64,000 nt of DNA from a virus (IMGVR_UViG_3300047509_000106:1-64000), one strand, 5' to 3'. Positions 55,544 to 63,284 are shown, numbered from the stretch's first letter. The notes: generated by a model not told the origin, from the sequence alone. Program-made: numbers and translations.

Positions 55544-55894
55544 CTACCGACCTTCCCCGCGCCCGATCAGCGCGGCACAATGCGGCTTGATGACTTCCAT
55601 GTAGCCGACCAGATGCTTCCAAGCTGCCTCAGACAAGTCCTCTGGCGTCTCAACTAGAACGTACTCGCCGTGATCAACGAACGAAAGCGCACATCGGCCT
55701 TTTGGGCGCTCCGGCTCAGGCGGCTTTTTCTTCGGTAGCAACACGTCTCGAATCCAATCGCTCAGCTTCATGCCGGATCGCTTCGCCGCTTCGTTGAATA
55801 GCTTCCGCTCTTCCTTCGTGGCCCGCAATGCGATGATTGCCGACTTCTGTTTGCCACGTTGGAATTTCGGCCGACCGCCTTTGTTCTTTCCCAC
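55544..55894 (-). CDS. Ribbon-helix-helix DNA-binding protein
   Basis: 116 residues. Basic start GGRPKFQRGKQKSAIIALRA, then TKEERKLFNEAAKRSGMKLS and DWIRDVLL, which is the RHH (CopG/MobC-like) pattern: strand, helix, helix. The C-terminal 60 residues are a separate domain. Probably a transcription regulator of the lysogeny region. Confidence 0.65.
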   Translation of the reverse strand: MGKNKGGRPKFQRGKQKSAIIALRATKEERKLFNEAAKRSGMKLSDWIRDVLLPKKKPPEPERPKGRCALSFVDHGEYVLVETPEDLSEAAWKHLVGYMEVIKPHCAALIGRGEGR

Positions 55895-55960
55895 GATCGC
55901 TACTGACCTCCAATCGCTCCCGCGAATTTGTCAAACTCTACGCAGTGCAGCCGGGGGGAC

Positions 55961-56233
55961 TCACTCGCGGCCCGTTCGTTCACAATTCTTTTCCGGCGGC
56001 TCGGTCGGCGGCGACAACGGCAGCCAATGCGTAGCGCGGGCGAAATTATCGAATCCATCCCATTCGTATCCAGTTTCCTTTTCTCTCCGGTACAGGCCGT
56101 CACTAACCTCGACATATCGGTCATACAGATTCGGGTTGTACCGTCCGACCTCGTATTCATCGTCAACGAAAATTACGAACCACGTTCCGTCGCGCGGCGC
56201 GGTCTCAATCGGTTGCCAGACTTTGTTCTTCAT
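55961..56233 (-). CDS. DUF551-like small phage protein
   Basis: 90 residues: WQPIETAPRDGTWFVIFVDD at the start and ATHWLPLSPPTEPP at the end, matching the DUF551 layout found in many phages. AGGAGATTGCG precedes ATG on the minus strand. Function unknown. Confidence 0.7.
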   Translation of the reverse strand: MKNKVWQPIETAPRDGTWFVIFVDDEYEVGRYNPNLYDRYVEVSDGLYRREKETGYEWDGFDNFARATHWLPLSPPTEPPEKNCERTGRE

Positions 56234-56448
56234 CGCAATCTCCTACTGACATTTTCAACCAGTCGCGATTCGCTCACAATCGTTGCAGTGCAGCCACGGA
56301 CCGCAGGCATTTTTCCCTTTACAAAATCGGCGCTCGACAATACAGGGTAGTCGTCAGGACGAGATAGGCATCACGTCCGCCCCAGCTTCCGGCCGAATGC
56401 ACAACGGCCGAACGGGCGCAGCAAGTTCTCTCGCAGAATCCCACTCCG
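56234..56448. other. Divergent intergenic region
   Basis: 215 nt between the minus-strand DUF551-like gene and the plus-strand DUF1580 gene. No clear sigma-70 pair or strong palindrome was found by eye. Promoters for both directions must lie here or further out. Confidence 0.35.
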
Positions 56449-56760
56449 ATGAACACCGAAACCGTTTCACCGCGGGCCGCTGCCGCTGCGCGCGTCCGCG
56501 CCGAAGGACCAATCACTCTCGACCAAGCTGCTACCGTTTTCGATGCTCCGAACCGCAAGGGGCGCGTCAGTTGGCGCACGTTAGAGCGGTGGATTATCAG
56601 CGGCAAGCGGGGCGTCCGGTTGGACGGAGCGCGTGTGGCTGGTCGTTGGTGTACCAGCCTCAGCGCCCTCCTGAGATTCAGGCAGCAACTCGGACTTGAA
56701 AAAACCTCACCCGACCAAACCCTGCCACACCAGACCGCAACGCGCCAGACCGAGCCGTAG
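56449..56760 (+). CDS. DUF1580-like DNA-binding protein (excisionase/regulator candidate)
   Basis: 103 residues. GPITLDQAATVFDAP, GRVSWRTLERWIISGKRGVR, LDGARVAGRWCTSLSALLRF follows the DUF1580 pattern known from planctomycetes, an excisionase-like winged HTH with an RW...G recognition segment. Short Thr/Pro-rich tail. Near the integrase it could act as excisionase or regulator. Confidence 0.65.
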   Translation: MNTETVSPRAAAAARVRAEGPITLDQAATVFDAPNRKGRVSWRTLERWIISGKRGVRLDGARVAGRWCTSLSALLRFRQQLGLEKTSPDQTLPHQTATRQTEP

Positions 56761-56794
56761 CTGGCCCAACCTCGCCCCGGACCACACCAAATGC

Positions 56795-56989
56795 TCACGC
56801 AACCGCCATCGTCGCCGCCACATTGCGGCGCACGAGCGCCGCATCCTGTTGGATCGACCGGGCGTTGCGCCGGATGCGCGACACGGCCAGCGCCGTCTCG
56901 CGATTGGCACGTGGCAAGCTGCCGGCGAGTTCGTCGGCCATCGTCTCGATCTTCGATGCGATCTCTTCGGCTTGTAGCAGTTCGTCCAT
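56795..56989 (-). CDS. Small helical protein
   Basis: 64 residues from ATG 56989 (DELLQAEEIASKIETMADEL; RNARSIQQDAALVRRNVAAT). All-helical and amphipathic. No good Shine-Dalgarno site. Function unknown. Confidence 0.5.
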   Translation of the reverse strand: MDELLQAEEIASKIETMADELAGSLPRANRETALAVSRIRRNARSIQQDAALVRRNVAATMAVA

Positions 56990-57108
56990 TATTTGCCTGT
57001 GGGGGCGCGAACATGGGACATAACCATTGTAATGTAGGGACGTTGGGGCGCGGTATGGGTTCACGCACTCTTCACGGCTCACTCCGACCCGCCACCGGGG
57101 CGACGGGG

Positions 57109-57381
57109 CTAGGCGTCTGCGTCCGGTCTACGCTCGGCTTTCAATTGGTCGAGTTCGGCGGTCCACTTGCCCGCCGCGCGCAATTCATCCTCAGCGTCGA
57201 GGATCAAGTCCTCAGCGGCCATCCCGACTTCCGCCGAAACGGATCGGCGGCGAATCTTGGCCAAATCTTGAAGTGCGGACGTAACCGCAATCCAGGCGCG
57301 TCCATAGAAGGGATCGGTTGGACGGTCGTTTTTAGGCCGACCGGGGCCTTTCTTTTTTGCTTTTGCCACAACCGTAGTCAT
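57109..57381 (-). CDS. Small basic/helical protein under the divergent promoter (repressor candidate)
   Basis: 90 residues from ATG 57381: AKAKKKGPGRPKNDRPTDPF, then helices (WIAVTSALQDLAKIRRRSVS; EVGMAAEDLILDAEDELRAA). The basic GRPK tail and short helical body recall RHH or nucleoid-type regulators. GAGGCGG precedes ATG, behind a TTGCAC-N17-CATAAT promoter. As the first gene leftward of the operator it is the best candidate for the lysogeny repressor. Confidence 0.55.
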   Translation of the reverse strand: MTTVVAKAKKKGPGRPKNDRPTDPFYGRAWIAVTSALQDLAKIRRRSVSAEVGMAAEDLILDAEDELRAAGKWTAELDQLKAERRPDADA

Positions 57382-57399
57382 ATCGACCGCCTCACTTTC

Positions 57400-57428
57400 A
57401 TTATGCAGTATACACACGAAAAGTGCAA
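57400..57428 (-). promoter_or_regulatory. Leftward promoter
   Basis: On the minus strand: -35 TTGCAC (57428-57423), 17-nt spacer, -10 CATAAT (57405-57400). The transcript would start just before the gene at 57381. Confidence 0.6.
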
Positions 57429-57461
57429 GGGAATACTGATTTTGAATAATTCTGTCTTTTT

Positions 57462-57503
57462 TTGTCAATTCTTATTGACAACAATCGAATAGCCTGTTAG
57501 ATT
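57462..57503 (+). promoter_or_regulatory. Rightward promoter with palindromic operator
   Basis: -35 TTGACA (57475-57480), 17-nt spacer, -10 TAGATT (57498-57503). The -35 is inside a perfect 8-bp inverted repeat TTGTCAAT-TCTT-ATTGACAA (57462-57481), so a bound repressor would block the promoter. Together with the leftward promoter this looks like a temperate-phage switch. Confidence 0.65.
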
Positions 57504-57544
57504 AAGGGTGTAGTGAAGATGAAAGTCAACCAAAGGAGAACGCA

Positions 57545-57724
57545 ATGTGCCAAACGCTTCAAACCCTGATCCACCCGACGACGATGAAGCGGGCCGAGAT
57601 CGCCCTGTGGCAAACGCTGGACGGCCCCAGATTCGTCGTTCGGCTGGCAACGGGCTGTCGGACCGGCCGGCGCTTCCTGGCGTTGCGGCAGGCCGTGCGG
57701 TTCGCGGAGAAGTCGATTGCGTAG
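57545..57724 (+). CDS. First rightward gene of the switch (59 aa)
   Basis: 59 residues from ATG 57545 behind AAAGGAGAACGCA. Sequence TLQTLIHPTTMKRAEIALWQ, TLDGPRFVVRLATGCRTGRR. Not a recognisable HTH, but small and basic. It holds the Cro position next to the operator; role not known. Confidence 0.55.
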   Translation: MCQTLQTLIHPTTMKRAEIALWQTLDGPRFVVRLATGCRTGRRFLALRQAVRFAEKSIA

Positions 57725-57755
57725 ACCCCCACCCTTCGCCCCAGAGGAAAAAGTG

Positions 57756-58157
57756 ATGGCAAACGAGCAATACAAGACAGTCGATAAATTCGACCGGGCG
57801 CTTGGAAGCCTTGCCGGGCTTCCCGACGTGACGAAAACTCCGCCCTCGACCGTGACCGCGTTCACTCCGCTAATCGGAGCGGCGCAGACATTCATCATTC
57901 AGACGTTCCGGCAAACAGAGCGCGACACGTTGCCAAACGGGGACACCGTTAGCCGTAGCCGGGACACTTTGTTTTTGCAGTACGTCGATGACACTGGAGC
58001 GGTGCGGATGGTGATACCACACGGGGCGATTGACGCGATCATTCGCCAGCGAGACTCGTTGACAACGCGAGTGCGGAAGCGTGTTGGGAAAGAATCGGCC
58101 GCTGCCCGCAAGGCGCGAGGCGAACTGCCGGGATTCATGAAATCAAAGAAGAAGTAA
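57756..58157 (+). CDS. Hypothetical early protein
   Basis: 133 residues with a Lys/Arg-rich C-terminus (VRKRVGKESAAARKARGELP). Middle is alpha/beta (DTLFLQYVDDTGAVRMVIPH). Preceded by CCCACCCTTCGCCCCAGAGG, a leader motif shared with the next two genes. Function unknown. Confidence 0.6.
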   Translation: MANEQYKTVDKFDRALGSLAGLPDVTKTPPSTVTAFTPLIGAAQTFIIQTFRQTERDTLPNGDTVSRSRDTLFLQYVDDTGAVRMVIPHGAIDAIIRQRDSLTTRVRKRVGKESAAARKARGELPGFMKSKKK

Positions 58158-58191
58158 CTCGCCCCCACCCTTCGCCCGCAAAGGTGCCCAG

Positions 58192-58380
58192 ATGACCGCG
58201 ACAATGACCCACGAAACGATGCACCCGTTCTGGCTCGCCGGCTACAAGGCTGTGTGCCAGGGCGAGACGTTGGCCGAGCTGGTCGAAAAGGTGGCCAACG
58301 ACCCCCGCAAACTGCGATTATCGGTTGAGCAATGGCAAGCTATTTTGGACGGTTTTAACCGCGTAGGCGCTGACGAGTAA
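58192..58380 (+). CDS. Small hypothetical protein
   Basis: 62 residues, helical (TLAELVEKVANDPRKLRLSV, EQWQAILDGF). Leader CCCACCCTTCGCCCGCAAAGG ends 7 nt before ATG and supplies AAAGG as Shine-Dalgarno. Confidence 0.6.
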   Translation: MTATMTHETMHPFWLAGYKAVCQGETLAELVEKVANDPRKLRLSVEQWQAILDGFNRVGADE

Positions 58381-58413
58381 TCACCAAAACCCTTCGCCCG
58401 CAAAGGCCCAGCC

Positions 58414-58605
58414 ATGTACGAAGTGCAACCCGCCAACGAGACCGCCCGCCAGCAATGGGAACACGAGATGGGCTACCATTCAGCAGAACGCGCGGCCCAC
58501 GACGACGCGGCCGAATTGGAATGGCTGGTATCGCTTGGCTGGTGTCCATTCTCCGGCGTCCTTCCGTCAGAGTTTTTGGACGCGCACAATATGGCAGAGG
58601 TCTAA
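58414..58605 (+). CDS. Small hypothetical protein
   Basis: 63 residues, acidic and helical (ETARQQWEHEMGYHSAERAA). Same leader as 58192 (ACCCTTCGCCCGCAAAGG, 7 nt to ATG). Function unknown. Confidence 0.6.
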   Translation: MYEVQPANETARQQWEHEMGYHSAERAAHDDAAELEWLVSLGWCPFSGVLPSEFLDAHNMAEV

Positions 58606-58715
58606 TGAGTCCTGCCGCGGTCTGGTGCGGTCTGGTGGGGCTTGCTGAGGCCCGGTTTGGCATGGTTCGATTTCTTCGCCCGCGTGCAGACGCCCGAACT
58701 GGAACTGGTGTGACC

Positions 58716-59393
58716 ATGACCGAAGAAAACGCATTCGCGCGAGCGATCATGTCGGCGCTAGATGACGCCGCCCCGCAGTTGGTCTACTCGGACTGGCTTG
58801 AGGAGCGCGGGCAGGAGAAATTGGCGATTGACCTTCGGCGCGGCTCAATTGTTCGCAACAATCTTTTCGACGGCTGCGGCGGCGACGGCGGCGGCGGCGG
58901 CGGCGACGGCTACGGCGGCGGCGACGGCTACGGCTGCGGCGGCGGCGGCGACGGCGGCGGCGGCGACGGCTACGGCGGCGGCGGCGGCTGCGGCGGCGAC
59001 GGCGGCGGCGGCGGCGGCGGCTACGGCGACGGCGGCGGCGACAGCTACGGCTACGGCGACGACGGCGACGGCGGCGGCGGCTTAAAACTCAAGGAGTTAA
59101 TCATCATGCAAGACGGCCTCTACATCCTCAGCATTCCGAGCGGCTATTACCCGTATGTGATCGTGGGTTGGGTAAATGTGAAGGGGCTTGAGGTAGAGGT
59201 CCGTCACGGTCGGATCATCAAGCGATTCGGCCAAAACAAATCGCTCTCCGAGTTAGCCAAAAACGGGCCGGCTACTGACACGCAATTACTCCCGGCTTCC
59301 GAACTGGAAGAATTCTGGCGAACAGCAATCAGCCGCGCCATCCCCGCCAACGAAAAGGCATGGCGAAAGCACGTGCCGAAGATTGAGGCTTGA
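58716..59393 (+). CDS. TIGR02996-domain protein with Gly-rich tract
   Basis: 225 residues. Residues 3-45 are the TIGR02996 domain: NAFARAIMSALDDAAPQLVY, SDWLEERGQEKLAIDLRR. Residues about 53-122 are a tract of Gly with Asp, Tyr and Cys (GGDGYGGGDGYGCGGGG) encoded by GGC repeats. The C-terminal 100 residues are globular (GLYILSIPSGYYPYVIVGWV; EFWRTAISRAIPANEKAWRK). ATG 58716 starts the domain cleanly. Role unknown; it is another mark of a Gemmata-type host. Confidence 0.75.
   Translation: MTEENAFARAIMSALDDAAPQLVYSDWLEERGQEKLAIDLRRGSIVRNNLFDGCGGDGGGGGGDGYGGGDGYGCGGGGDGGGGDGYGGGGGCGGDGGGGGGGYGDGGGDSYGYGDDGDGGGGLKLKELIIMQDGLYILSIPSGYYPYVIVGWVNVKGLEVEVRHGRIIKRFGQNKSLSELAKNGPATDTQLLPASELEEFWRTAISRAIPANEKAWRKHVPKIEA
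58873..59082 (+). repeat. GGC/GAC/TAC trinucleotide low-complexity tract
   Basis: About 210 nt of almost pure (GGC)n interrupted by GAC, TAC and TGC codons, in frame with the Gly-rich tract of the surrounding gene. It is prone to slippage in length; a change of 3n keeps the frame. Confidence 0.9.
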
Positions 59394-59395
59394 AC

Positions 59396-59560
59396 ATGGA
59401 CACATACCCCGAACTGCTCGGCGACGAGGAAGTCTGGCCCTGCCCCGTGTGCGGCACGTTCGAGTTGTGCGACTGCAAGCAAGAGTTAGCCGCAGAGGCG
59501 TGGGCGAATCGGTGCGGGCAGGTGATGCCGGAGTATAGCGACGACGAGACACCTTTTTAG
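59396..59560 (+). CDS. Small zinc-binding protein (54 aa)
   Basis: CPVCGTFELCDC forms a compact Cys site. Acidic ends. It begins 2 nt after the previous stop. Function unknown. Confidence 0.55.
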   Translation: MDTYPELLGDEEVWPCPVCGTFELCDCKQELAAEAWANRCGQVMPEYSDDETPF

Positions 59561-59568
59561 GAGATGTG

Positions 59569-59886
59569 ATGTTTAGCATTCGGTTTGGCGGCGTCGAGTT
59601 GACCCGAGCGGACTTCGACAAGTCGTTCCGCGATTACGTCGCGTTCTCGATTGCCTTCGCAGCCAATACGGGTTGCCGAGACAAAGAGGCCGCGCTGGAA
59701 TTGCTGCGATATGAGGCGGACAGCCTTATTGAAAAGTCGCGGGCCGACTTGCTCGCGGCGTGCCAAACATTGCTCGACAGATTCATCGCCGTCTGTGCTG
59801 ACGACAACGGCATCGACCCGGCAGACCAAAAGAGGATCGACGCCGCCCGTGCCGCAATCCAGAAAGCCAAGCAACAGCCCGCATGA
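59569..59886 (+). CDS. Hypothetical helical protein
   Basis: 105 residues (ELTRADFDKSFRDYVAFSIA; EALELLRY-like helices; QKRIDAARAAIQKAKQ). GGAGATGTG precedes ATG 59569. No family recognised. Confidence 0.6.
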   Translation: MFSIRFGGVELTRADFDKSFRDYVAFSIAFAANTGCRDKEAALELLRYEADSLIEKSRADLLAACQTLLDRFIAVCADDNGIDPADQKRIDAARAAIQKAKQQPA

Positions 59887-59944
59887 CGCCGCCCGCACGC
59901 CAAGCCAACAACCGCCGCGTCAAGCGCGGCCAAGGAGAGAGCAC

Positions 59945-60217
59945 ATGGCAGAGAAGAAACAACTAGATCACGCCAAAATCGCTGGGATTCTTGGAGCCAG
60001 CAGCGTCAAGTTCAAAGGCTACACCGCTGAGGAACAGACGGGCGGGTCGTGGGCCGTTTGGGGCGACAATCCAGACGTGCCGATTTGTCGAGTTTCAGCG
60101 GGCAAGGAATTCCACACCCCCGAAGAGGCACGGGCTATCGCTGTTCGGATCGCTCAGGCATTGAACGACTACGGATCGAACCAGGAAACGGGATCAGCCA
60201 TGGAGAACGACGCATGA
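59945..60217 (+). CDS. Hypothetical protein
   Basis: 90 residues, alpha/beta (AKIAGILGASSVKFKGYTAE; GKEFHTPEEARAIAVRIAQA). AAGGAGAGAGCAC precedes ATG. Stop overlaps the next start. Confidence 0.6.
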   Translation: MAEKKQLDHAKIAGILGASSVKFKGYTAEEQTGGSWAVWGDNPDVPICRVSAGKEFHTPEEARAIAVRIAQALNDYGSNQETGSAMENDA

Positions 60218-60393
60218 AGGATTTGCCGTTTGCTATTTGGCGTAAGGTGCTCGAAAAGCGCCGCGATGAAGTCGCCAAGGTGCGCGACAAGTTGGAGAAG
60301 GACCTGGACGAAATGAGCGGTCTTCTCGATTCATGCCAACGCGCCCATGAGGACATCGAATCGGCCATAGCTGCGCTCAGTGAATTGGCTTGA
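60214..60393 (+). CDS. Small coiled-coil protein (59 aa)
   Basis: Charged helix with heptad pattern (RRDEVAKVRDKLEKDLDEMS). ATGA overlap with the upstream gene. Function unknown. Confidence 0.55.
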   Translation: MKDLPFAIWRKVLEKRRDEVAKVRDKLEKDLDEMSGLLDSCQRAHEDIESAIAALSELA

Positions 60394-60418
60394 GGAAACG
60401 GAACCAGGAGTCTCGGCA

Positions 60419-61000
60419 ATGCCAAGGAAGCGTCGATCACCGGATTTGTGTGCATGGTGCGATAAGCCATCGTTCAAAGCAACAGGTAGCATTTGGCTTT
60501 GTGATGTGCATACGCGATTCGCAATGATGCGGCGAGCCGCAAAGAGGGACGGCAAGGCCATTCCGTCAATGGATGATCTGTTTCAAATGCTCGCGGCTCT
60601 GGACGATATGAAGTGCCCGGTTTGCTTGCGAAAAATGAACTGGTTCGCGAAGGACGGGCAAGCGACCGTGATGACCCTTCAACATGATCGCTCTGGAAAG
60701 ATGCGCTTTCTCTGTCGGTCATGCAATTGCAGGCATTGGAGATTCGATGGCGATTCGTTTTACGACGAGATCGGCCCCGACAAAATGCGTTGCTTTTGTT
60801 GCAAAACCGTGCTGTCGATTGAAGAGTTTCCGCCGACTTCTCAATCAGGCAAATGGCGCGGAAGAAAATCGACGTGCAGGCCGTGCGTCAACAAACTCTG
60901 GCGTGAGCGAAATGCAAGAAATCGTGAGCGTTACAACGAGCGGCGGCGCAAAGATGCAGCAGAACGAAGGAAAAGGAAACTGCAAGACGCAGCGGGGTAA
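60419..61000 (+). CDS. Multi-zinc-finger protein, HNH-like core
   Basis: 193 residues with three Cys clusters: LCAWCDKPS...LCDVH, then CPVCLRKMNWF with MTLQHDRSGKMRFLCRSCNC, then CFCCKTVLSIEEFPP with STCRPCVNKLW. The middle block has the shape of an HNH/treble-clef core, but a full catalytic set is not certain. The C-terminus is a strongly basic helix (RYNERRRKDAAERRKRKL). A DNA-binding nuclease is likely. AGGAG precedes ATG. Confidence 0.65.
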   Translation: MPRKRRSPDLCAWCDKPSFKATGSIWLCDVHTRFAMMRRAAKRDGKAIPSMDDLFQMLAALDDMKCPVCLRKMNWFAKDGQATVMTLQHDRSGKMRFLCRSCNCRHWRFDGDSFYDEIGPDKMRCFCCKTVLSIEEFPPTSQSGKWRGRKSTCRPCVNKLWRERNARNRERYNERRRKDAAERRKRKLQDAAG

Positions 61001-61003
61001 TGG

Positions 61004-61300
61004 ATGCACGACTGGCCAGACGACAAGCTGCTCACAGCAAAGGAAGTCGCCGCGTATCTCGGCGTCAAGGGTACAGGATTCCGCGAAGCGCGACGAGCCG
61101 GGGAGATACCCGAGCCCATTTACATCGGCACTAGCCCGCGATGGCGCTGGGGGGATTTGAAGGAATGGACACGAGCGCTGACGATTGTACTCCAAAAAAC
61201 CCCTGCCGTTTTTCGACGGAAAGCGACGGAAAACGACTCTTTTCAACCTTCCGCAACGGACAGCAATTTGCCCCCTTCCGAAAAGAAAAAGGGGCATTAG
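61004..61300 (+). CDS. AlpA/excisionase-like helix-turn-helix protein
   Basis: 98 residues. LLTAKEVAAYLGVKGTGFRE, ARRAGEIPEPIYIG, SPRWRWGDLKEW is the HTH_17/AlpA pattern (MerR-like winged helix with the final W-x-x-x-D-L-x-x-W). The remaining 45 residues are low-complexity. It could be the excisionase or a regulator of the right-hand operon. Confidence 0.75.
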   Translation: MHDWPDDKLLTAKEVAAYLGVKGTGFREARRAGEIPEPIYIGTSPRWRWGDLKEWTRALTIVLQKTPAVFRRKATENDSFQPSATDSNLPPSEKKKGH

Positions 61301-61354
61301 CATCGTTTCAGCCGCAAACCCGGCACGGACCCGCCCATACTCAGGGATTCGATC

Positions 61355-61492
61355 ATGTTCGCACTCGTGATATTCGCGCTGCTCGTCTGTTTCTTCGCGG
61401 CGTACTGGCTCGGTCGCCGGGACAGGGGCCGGGCGCTGGAGATTGAACGCGATCGGCACCGGGCGAACGTGCGGCACGTTGGGCGGAATTGA
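61355..61492 (+). CDS. Small membrane protein (45 aa)
   Basis: TM segment FALVIFALLVCFFAAYWLG followed by an Arg-rich tail (RRDRGRALEIERDRHRANVR). AGGGATTC precedes ATG. Function unknown. Confidence 0.5.
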   Translation: MFALVIFALLVCFFAAYWLGRRDRGRALEIERDRHRANVRHVGRN

Positions 61493-61516
61493 GGCGAGCA
61501 TGGACGGGAAGGCAAC

Positions 61517-61747
61517 ATGAAGCAACTCGAAGACATGAACGAAGTCGAATTGCGGGAACTGACAACCGCGATTCTGAGAGACATCGAGGCTGCGTTGCCG
61601 CCGATGACTGCCTTCACGGTCCTGTTCTGGCCGTTCGGCACGCACGGCATCGCTCAGTACGGATCGAATTGTCACCGGGGCGACATGATTAAGGCGCTTC
61701 GCGAGACGGCGGATCGGTTGGAGCGAAGAGAGGACGTATCGCGATGA
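61517..61747 (+). CDS. Small hypothetical protein
   Basis: 76 residues (NEVELRELTTAILRDIEAAL; FWPFGTHGIAQYGSN; IKALRETADRLER). Stop overlaps the next start. Function unknown. Confidence 0.6.
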   Translation: MKQLEDMNEVELRELTTAILRDIEAALPPMTAFTVLFWPFGTHGIAQYGSNCHRGDMIKALRETADRLERREDVSR

Positions 61748-61950
61748 GCGCCAGCAACTACGTCCACCTGGACAACTGCGACGTAATCCGTGAGACGGAG
61801 AACGCCTTTTTGATCCGCTACGAAGGCGAAGAGATTTGGATTCCGCGCTCGCAACTAGCGGACGCCGACGATTACGCGGCTGGCGATGAGGACGTGACGC
61901 TCAGCGTTACGGAGTGGATCGCGAAGCAAAAGGGAATTGAGGTCGATTGA
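61744..61950 (+). CDS. Small acidic hypothetical protein
   Basis: 68 residues: NAFLIRYEGEEIWIPRSQLA, beta-rich, then an acidic segment (DADDYAAGDEDVTLSVTEWI). The same form is seen in many small phage proteins of unknown function. Confidence 0.6.
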   Translation: MSASNYVHLDNCDVIRETENAFLIRYEGEEIWIPRSQLADADDYAAGDEDVTLSVTEWIAKQKGIEVD

Positions 61951-61952
61951 AC

Positions 61953-62171
61953 ATGGCCGATCAAACGAAATTATCGACCGGCTATGGCATCTGCCCGCAA
62001 TGCGACGTGCATTGCTGGCTTGATGTGGCGAGCGGTGCCGAGCCGAACCTGTTGCGAGTCGAGAATTCGCATCATGTCTCGACCGATTACGGACCGGGTG
62101 AGTCGTGGGATGAGATTTGGAAGTGTCCGGCGTGCGGGCACGAATTCACAGAAAGAAACGGCTATCCATGA
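61953..62171 (+). CDS. Zinc-ribbon protein
   Basis: 72 residues with CPQCDVHCW and CPACGHEF, a two-knuckle ribbon. ATG 61953 preferred over TTG 61947. Stop overlaps the next start. Confidence 0.65.
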   Translation: MADQTKLSTGYGICPQCDVHCWLDVASGAEPNLLRVENSHHVSTDYGPGESWDEIWKCPACGHEFTERNGYP

Positions 62172-62353
62172 CCAATGAACACGGCTACCACGTCTGCACG
62201 AAAGACGATCCGTGGACGCCAGCGAAAGGCGAGCGGGCGATTCATCCCGATGCCGTATCGGGCGAAGATCGAGACTTCGGCGGCGGCGAGTATTGTGCCT
62301 CCTATACCTGCCCGAACTGCGGGAAGTTCTTCTATGTGGAGTTGGCACAGTGA
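62168..62353 (+). CDS. Small zinc-binding protein
   Basis: 61 residues ending YTCPNCGKFFYVELAQ; only one CxxC plus upstream Cys/His residues. ATGA and GTGA overlaps on both sides. Function unknown. Confidence 0.55.
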   Translation: MTNEHGYHVCTKDDPWTPAKGERAIHPDAVSGEDRDFGGGEYCASYTCPNCGKFFYVELAQ

Positions 62354-62700
62354 AACAGACAGCTTGCAAACTTTGTGGCAAGTCGTTCGTCTGCGACAAC
62401 GGCATGTGGTCAACGACCTGCACTTGTGCTCGGGATCGGCCGGAACAATTGCGAGTCGCTCAGGAAATACGGCCGGGGTTCTATTGGGCATTATGGCTGA
62501 CGGCGGCAAATGGAACGCACGAAGGCGATGAGTTGACTCCCTCGCATGATTGGGAAGTTGTCGAGGTTTGGGAGAACTTCATCGGGGATAGGTGTGAAGC
62601 CGATGCCGCTGAGAAATTCGGCGTGAGTGTTCCAGGCGTGCGCGAATCGCAATGGCTTGAAAACTTCAAGTGGGGCGAACGAGTAAAAGACAAGGCGTGA
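62350..62700 (+). CDS. Hypothetical protein with N-terminal Cys cluster
   Basis: 116 residues from GTG: CKLCGKSFVCDNGMWSTTCT, then an alpha/beta part (HDWEVVEVWENFIGDRCEAD). Zinc binding likely. Function unknown. Confidence 0.6.
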   Translation: MKQTACKLCGKSFVCDNGMWSTTCTCARDRPEQLRVAQEIRPGFYWALWLTAANGTHEGDELTPSHDWEVVEVWENFIGDRCEADAAEKFGVSVPGVRESQWLENFKWGERVKDKA

Positions 62701-62707
62701 GCGATGT

Positions 62708-62884
62708 ATGGACGCCGACGTTCACAAGCTGCCGAGCGGCTACGTCATTGTTGAGGTGAACGGCGAGAAGGACGACGGGCACAGCCCGGCATGGTATCGG
62801 GCGGTGATGCACGATCCGAGGTTACGAGAGTTGATTCGGCGGGAGATTCGACCGGAGGAAGGCGATGGTCCTCGAACTGATTGA
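62708..62884 (+). CDS. Small hypothetical protein (58 aa)
   Basis: KLPSGYVIVEVNGEKDDGHS, then AWYRAVMHDPRLRELIRREI. It overlaps the next gene by 20 nt and carries that gene's GGAGGAAGG site. Confidence 0.5.
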   Translation: MDADVHKLPSGYVIVEVNGEKDDGHSPAWYRAVMHDPRLRELIRREIRPEEGDGPRTD

Positions 62885-63089
62885 TCCCATCGCCGGCGAC
62901 ACGGTAGAAACGGTTCATTACGTCTCGTGTGACTTCTGCTTCGAGACGGCGTGCGAGGACATTTGGGCCGGCAAGCGCGACGAAAAGGACTGGCGGGAGT
63001 TCTACCGGCTGCATCCGGGCCTGGAGGTTTGCTGTGGAAATTGTCTCGACGGCTTGGATATGAGCGAAGGTAAACCAACGGAGGGTTAG
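62865..63089 (+). CDS. Small Cys-rich protein
   Basis: 74 residues with CDFCFETAC and CCGNCLDG, probably one zinc site. Strong Shine-Dalgarno (GGAGGAAGGCG). Function unknown. Confidence 0.6.
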   Translation: MVLELIDPIAGDTVETVHYVSCDFCFETACEDIWAGKRDEKDWREFYRLHPGLEVCCGNCLDGLDMSEGKPTEG

Positions 63090-63092
63090 CCC

Positions 63093-63284
63093 ATGACCGA
63101 CGACTACACACGCGGCGTAGCCGACACGCTGCAAAAGATCGCCCGCCACTTCGCCGACGTGCCATTCGTCCGCTACGAACTGTGCAAGCTGTTCCGCGAG
63201 CGTGACGATGACGACGAGACGGTGCAGCTAGGAACGCTGCCGACAGAAGATGAACGAGCGACTGCCAAAATGTGCAAAACGTGA
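63093..63284 (+). CDS. Small hypothetical protein
   Basis: 63 residues, helical (DTLQKIARHFADVPFVRYEL, CKLFRERDDDDE) with an acidic patch. Function unknown. Confidence 0.55.
   Translation: MTDDYTRGVADTLQKIARHFADVPFVRYELCKLFRERDDDDETVQLGTLPTEDERATAKMCKT

Noticed and set aside
58762-59085. Alternative Ala/Thr-rich reading frame through the GGC tract
   Set aside because: It is the shifted reading of GGC repeats (GCG, GCA codons). The frame with the TIGR02996 domain is the real one.
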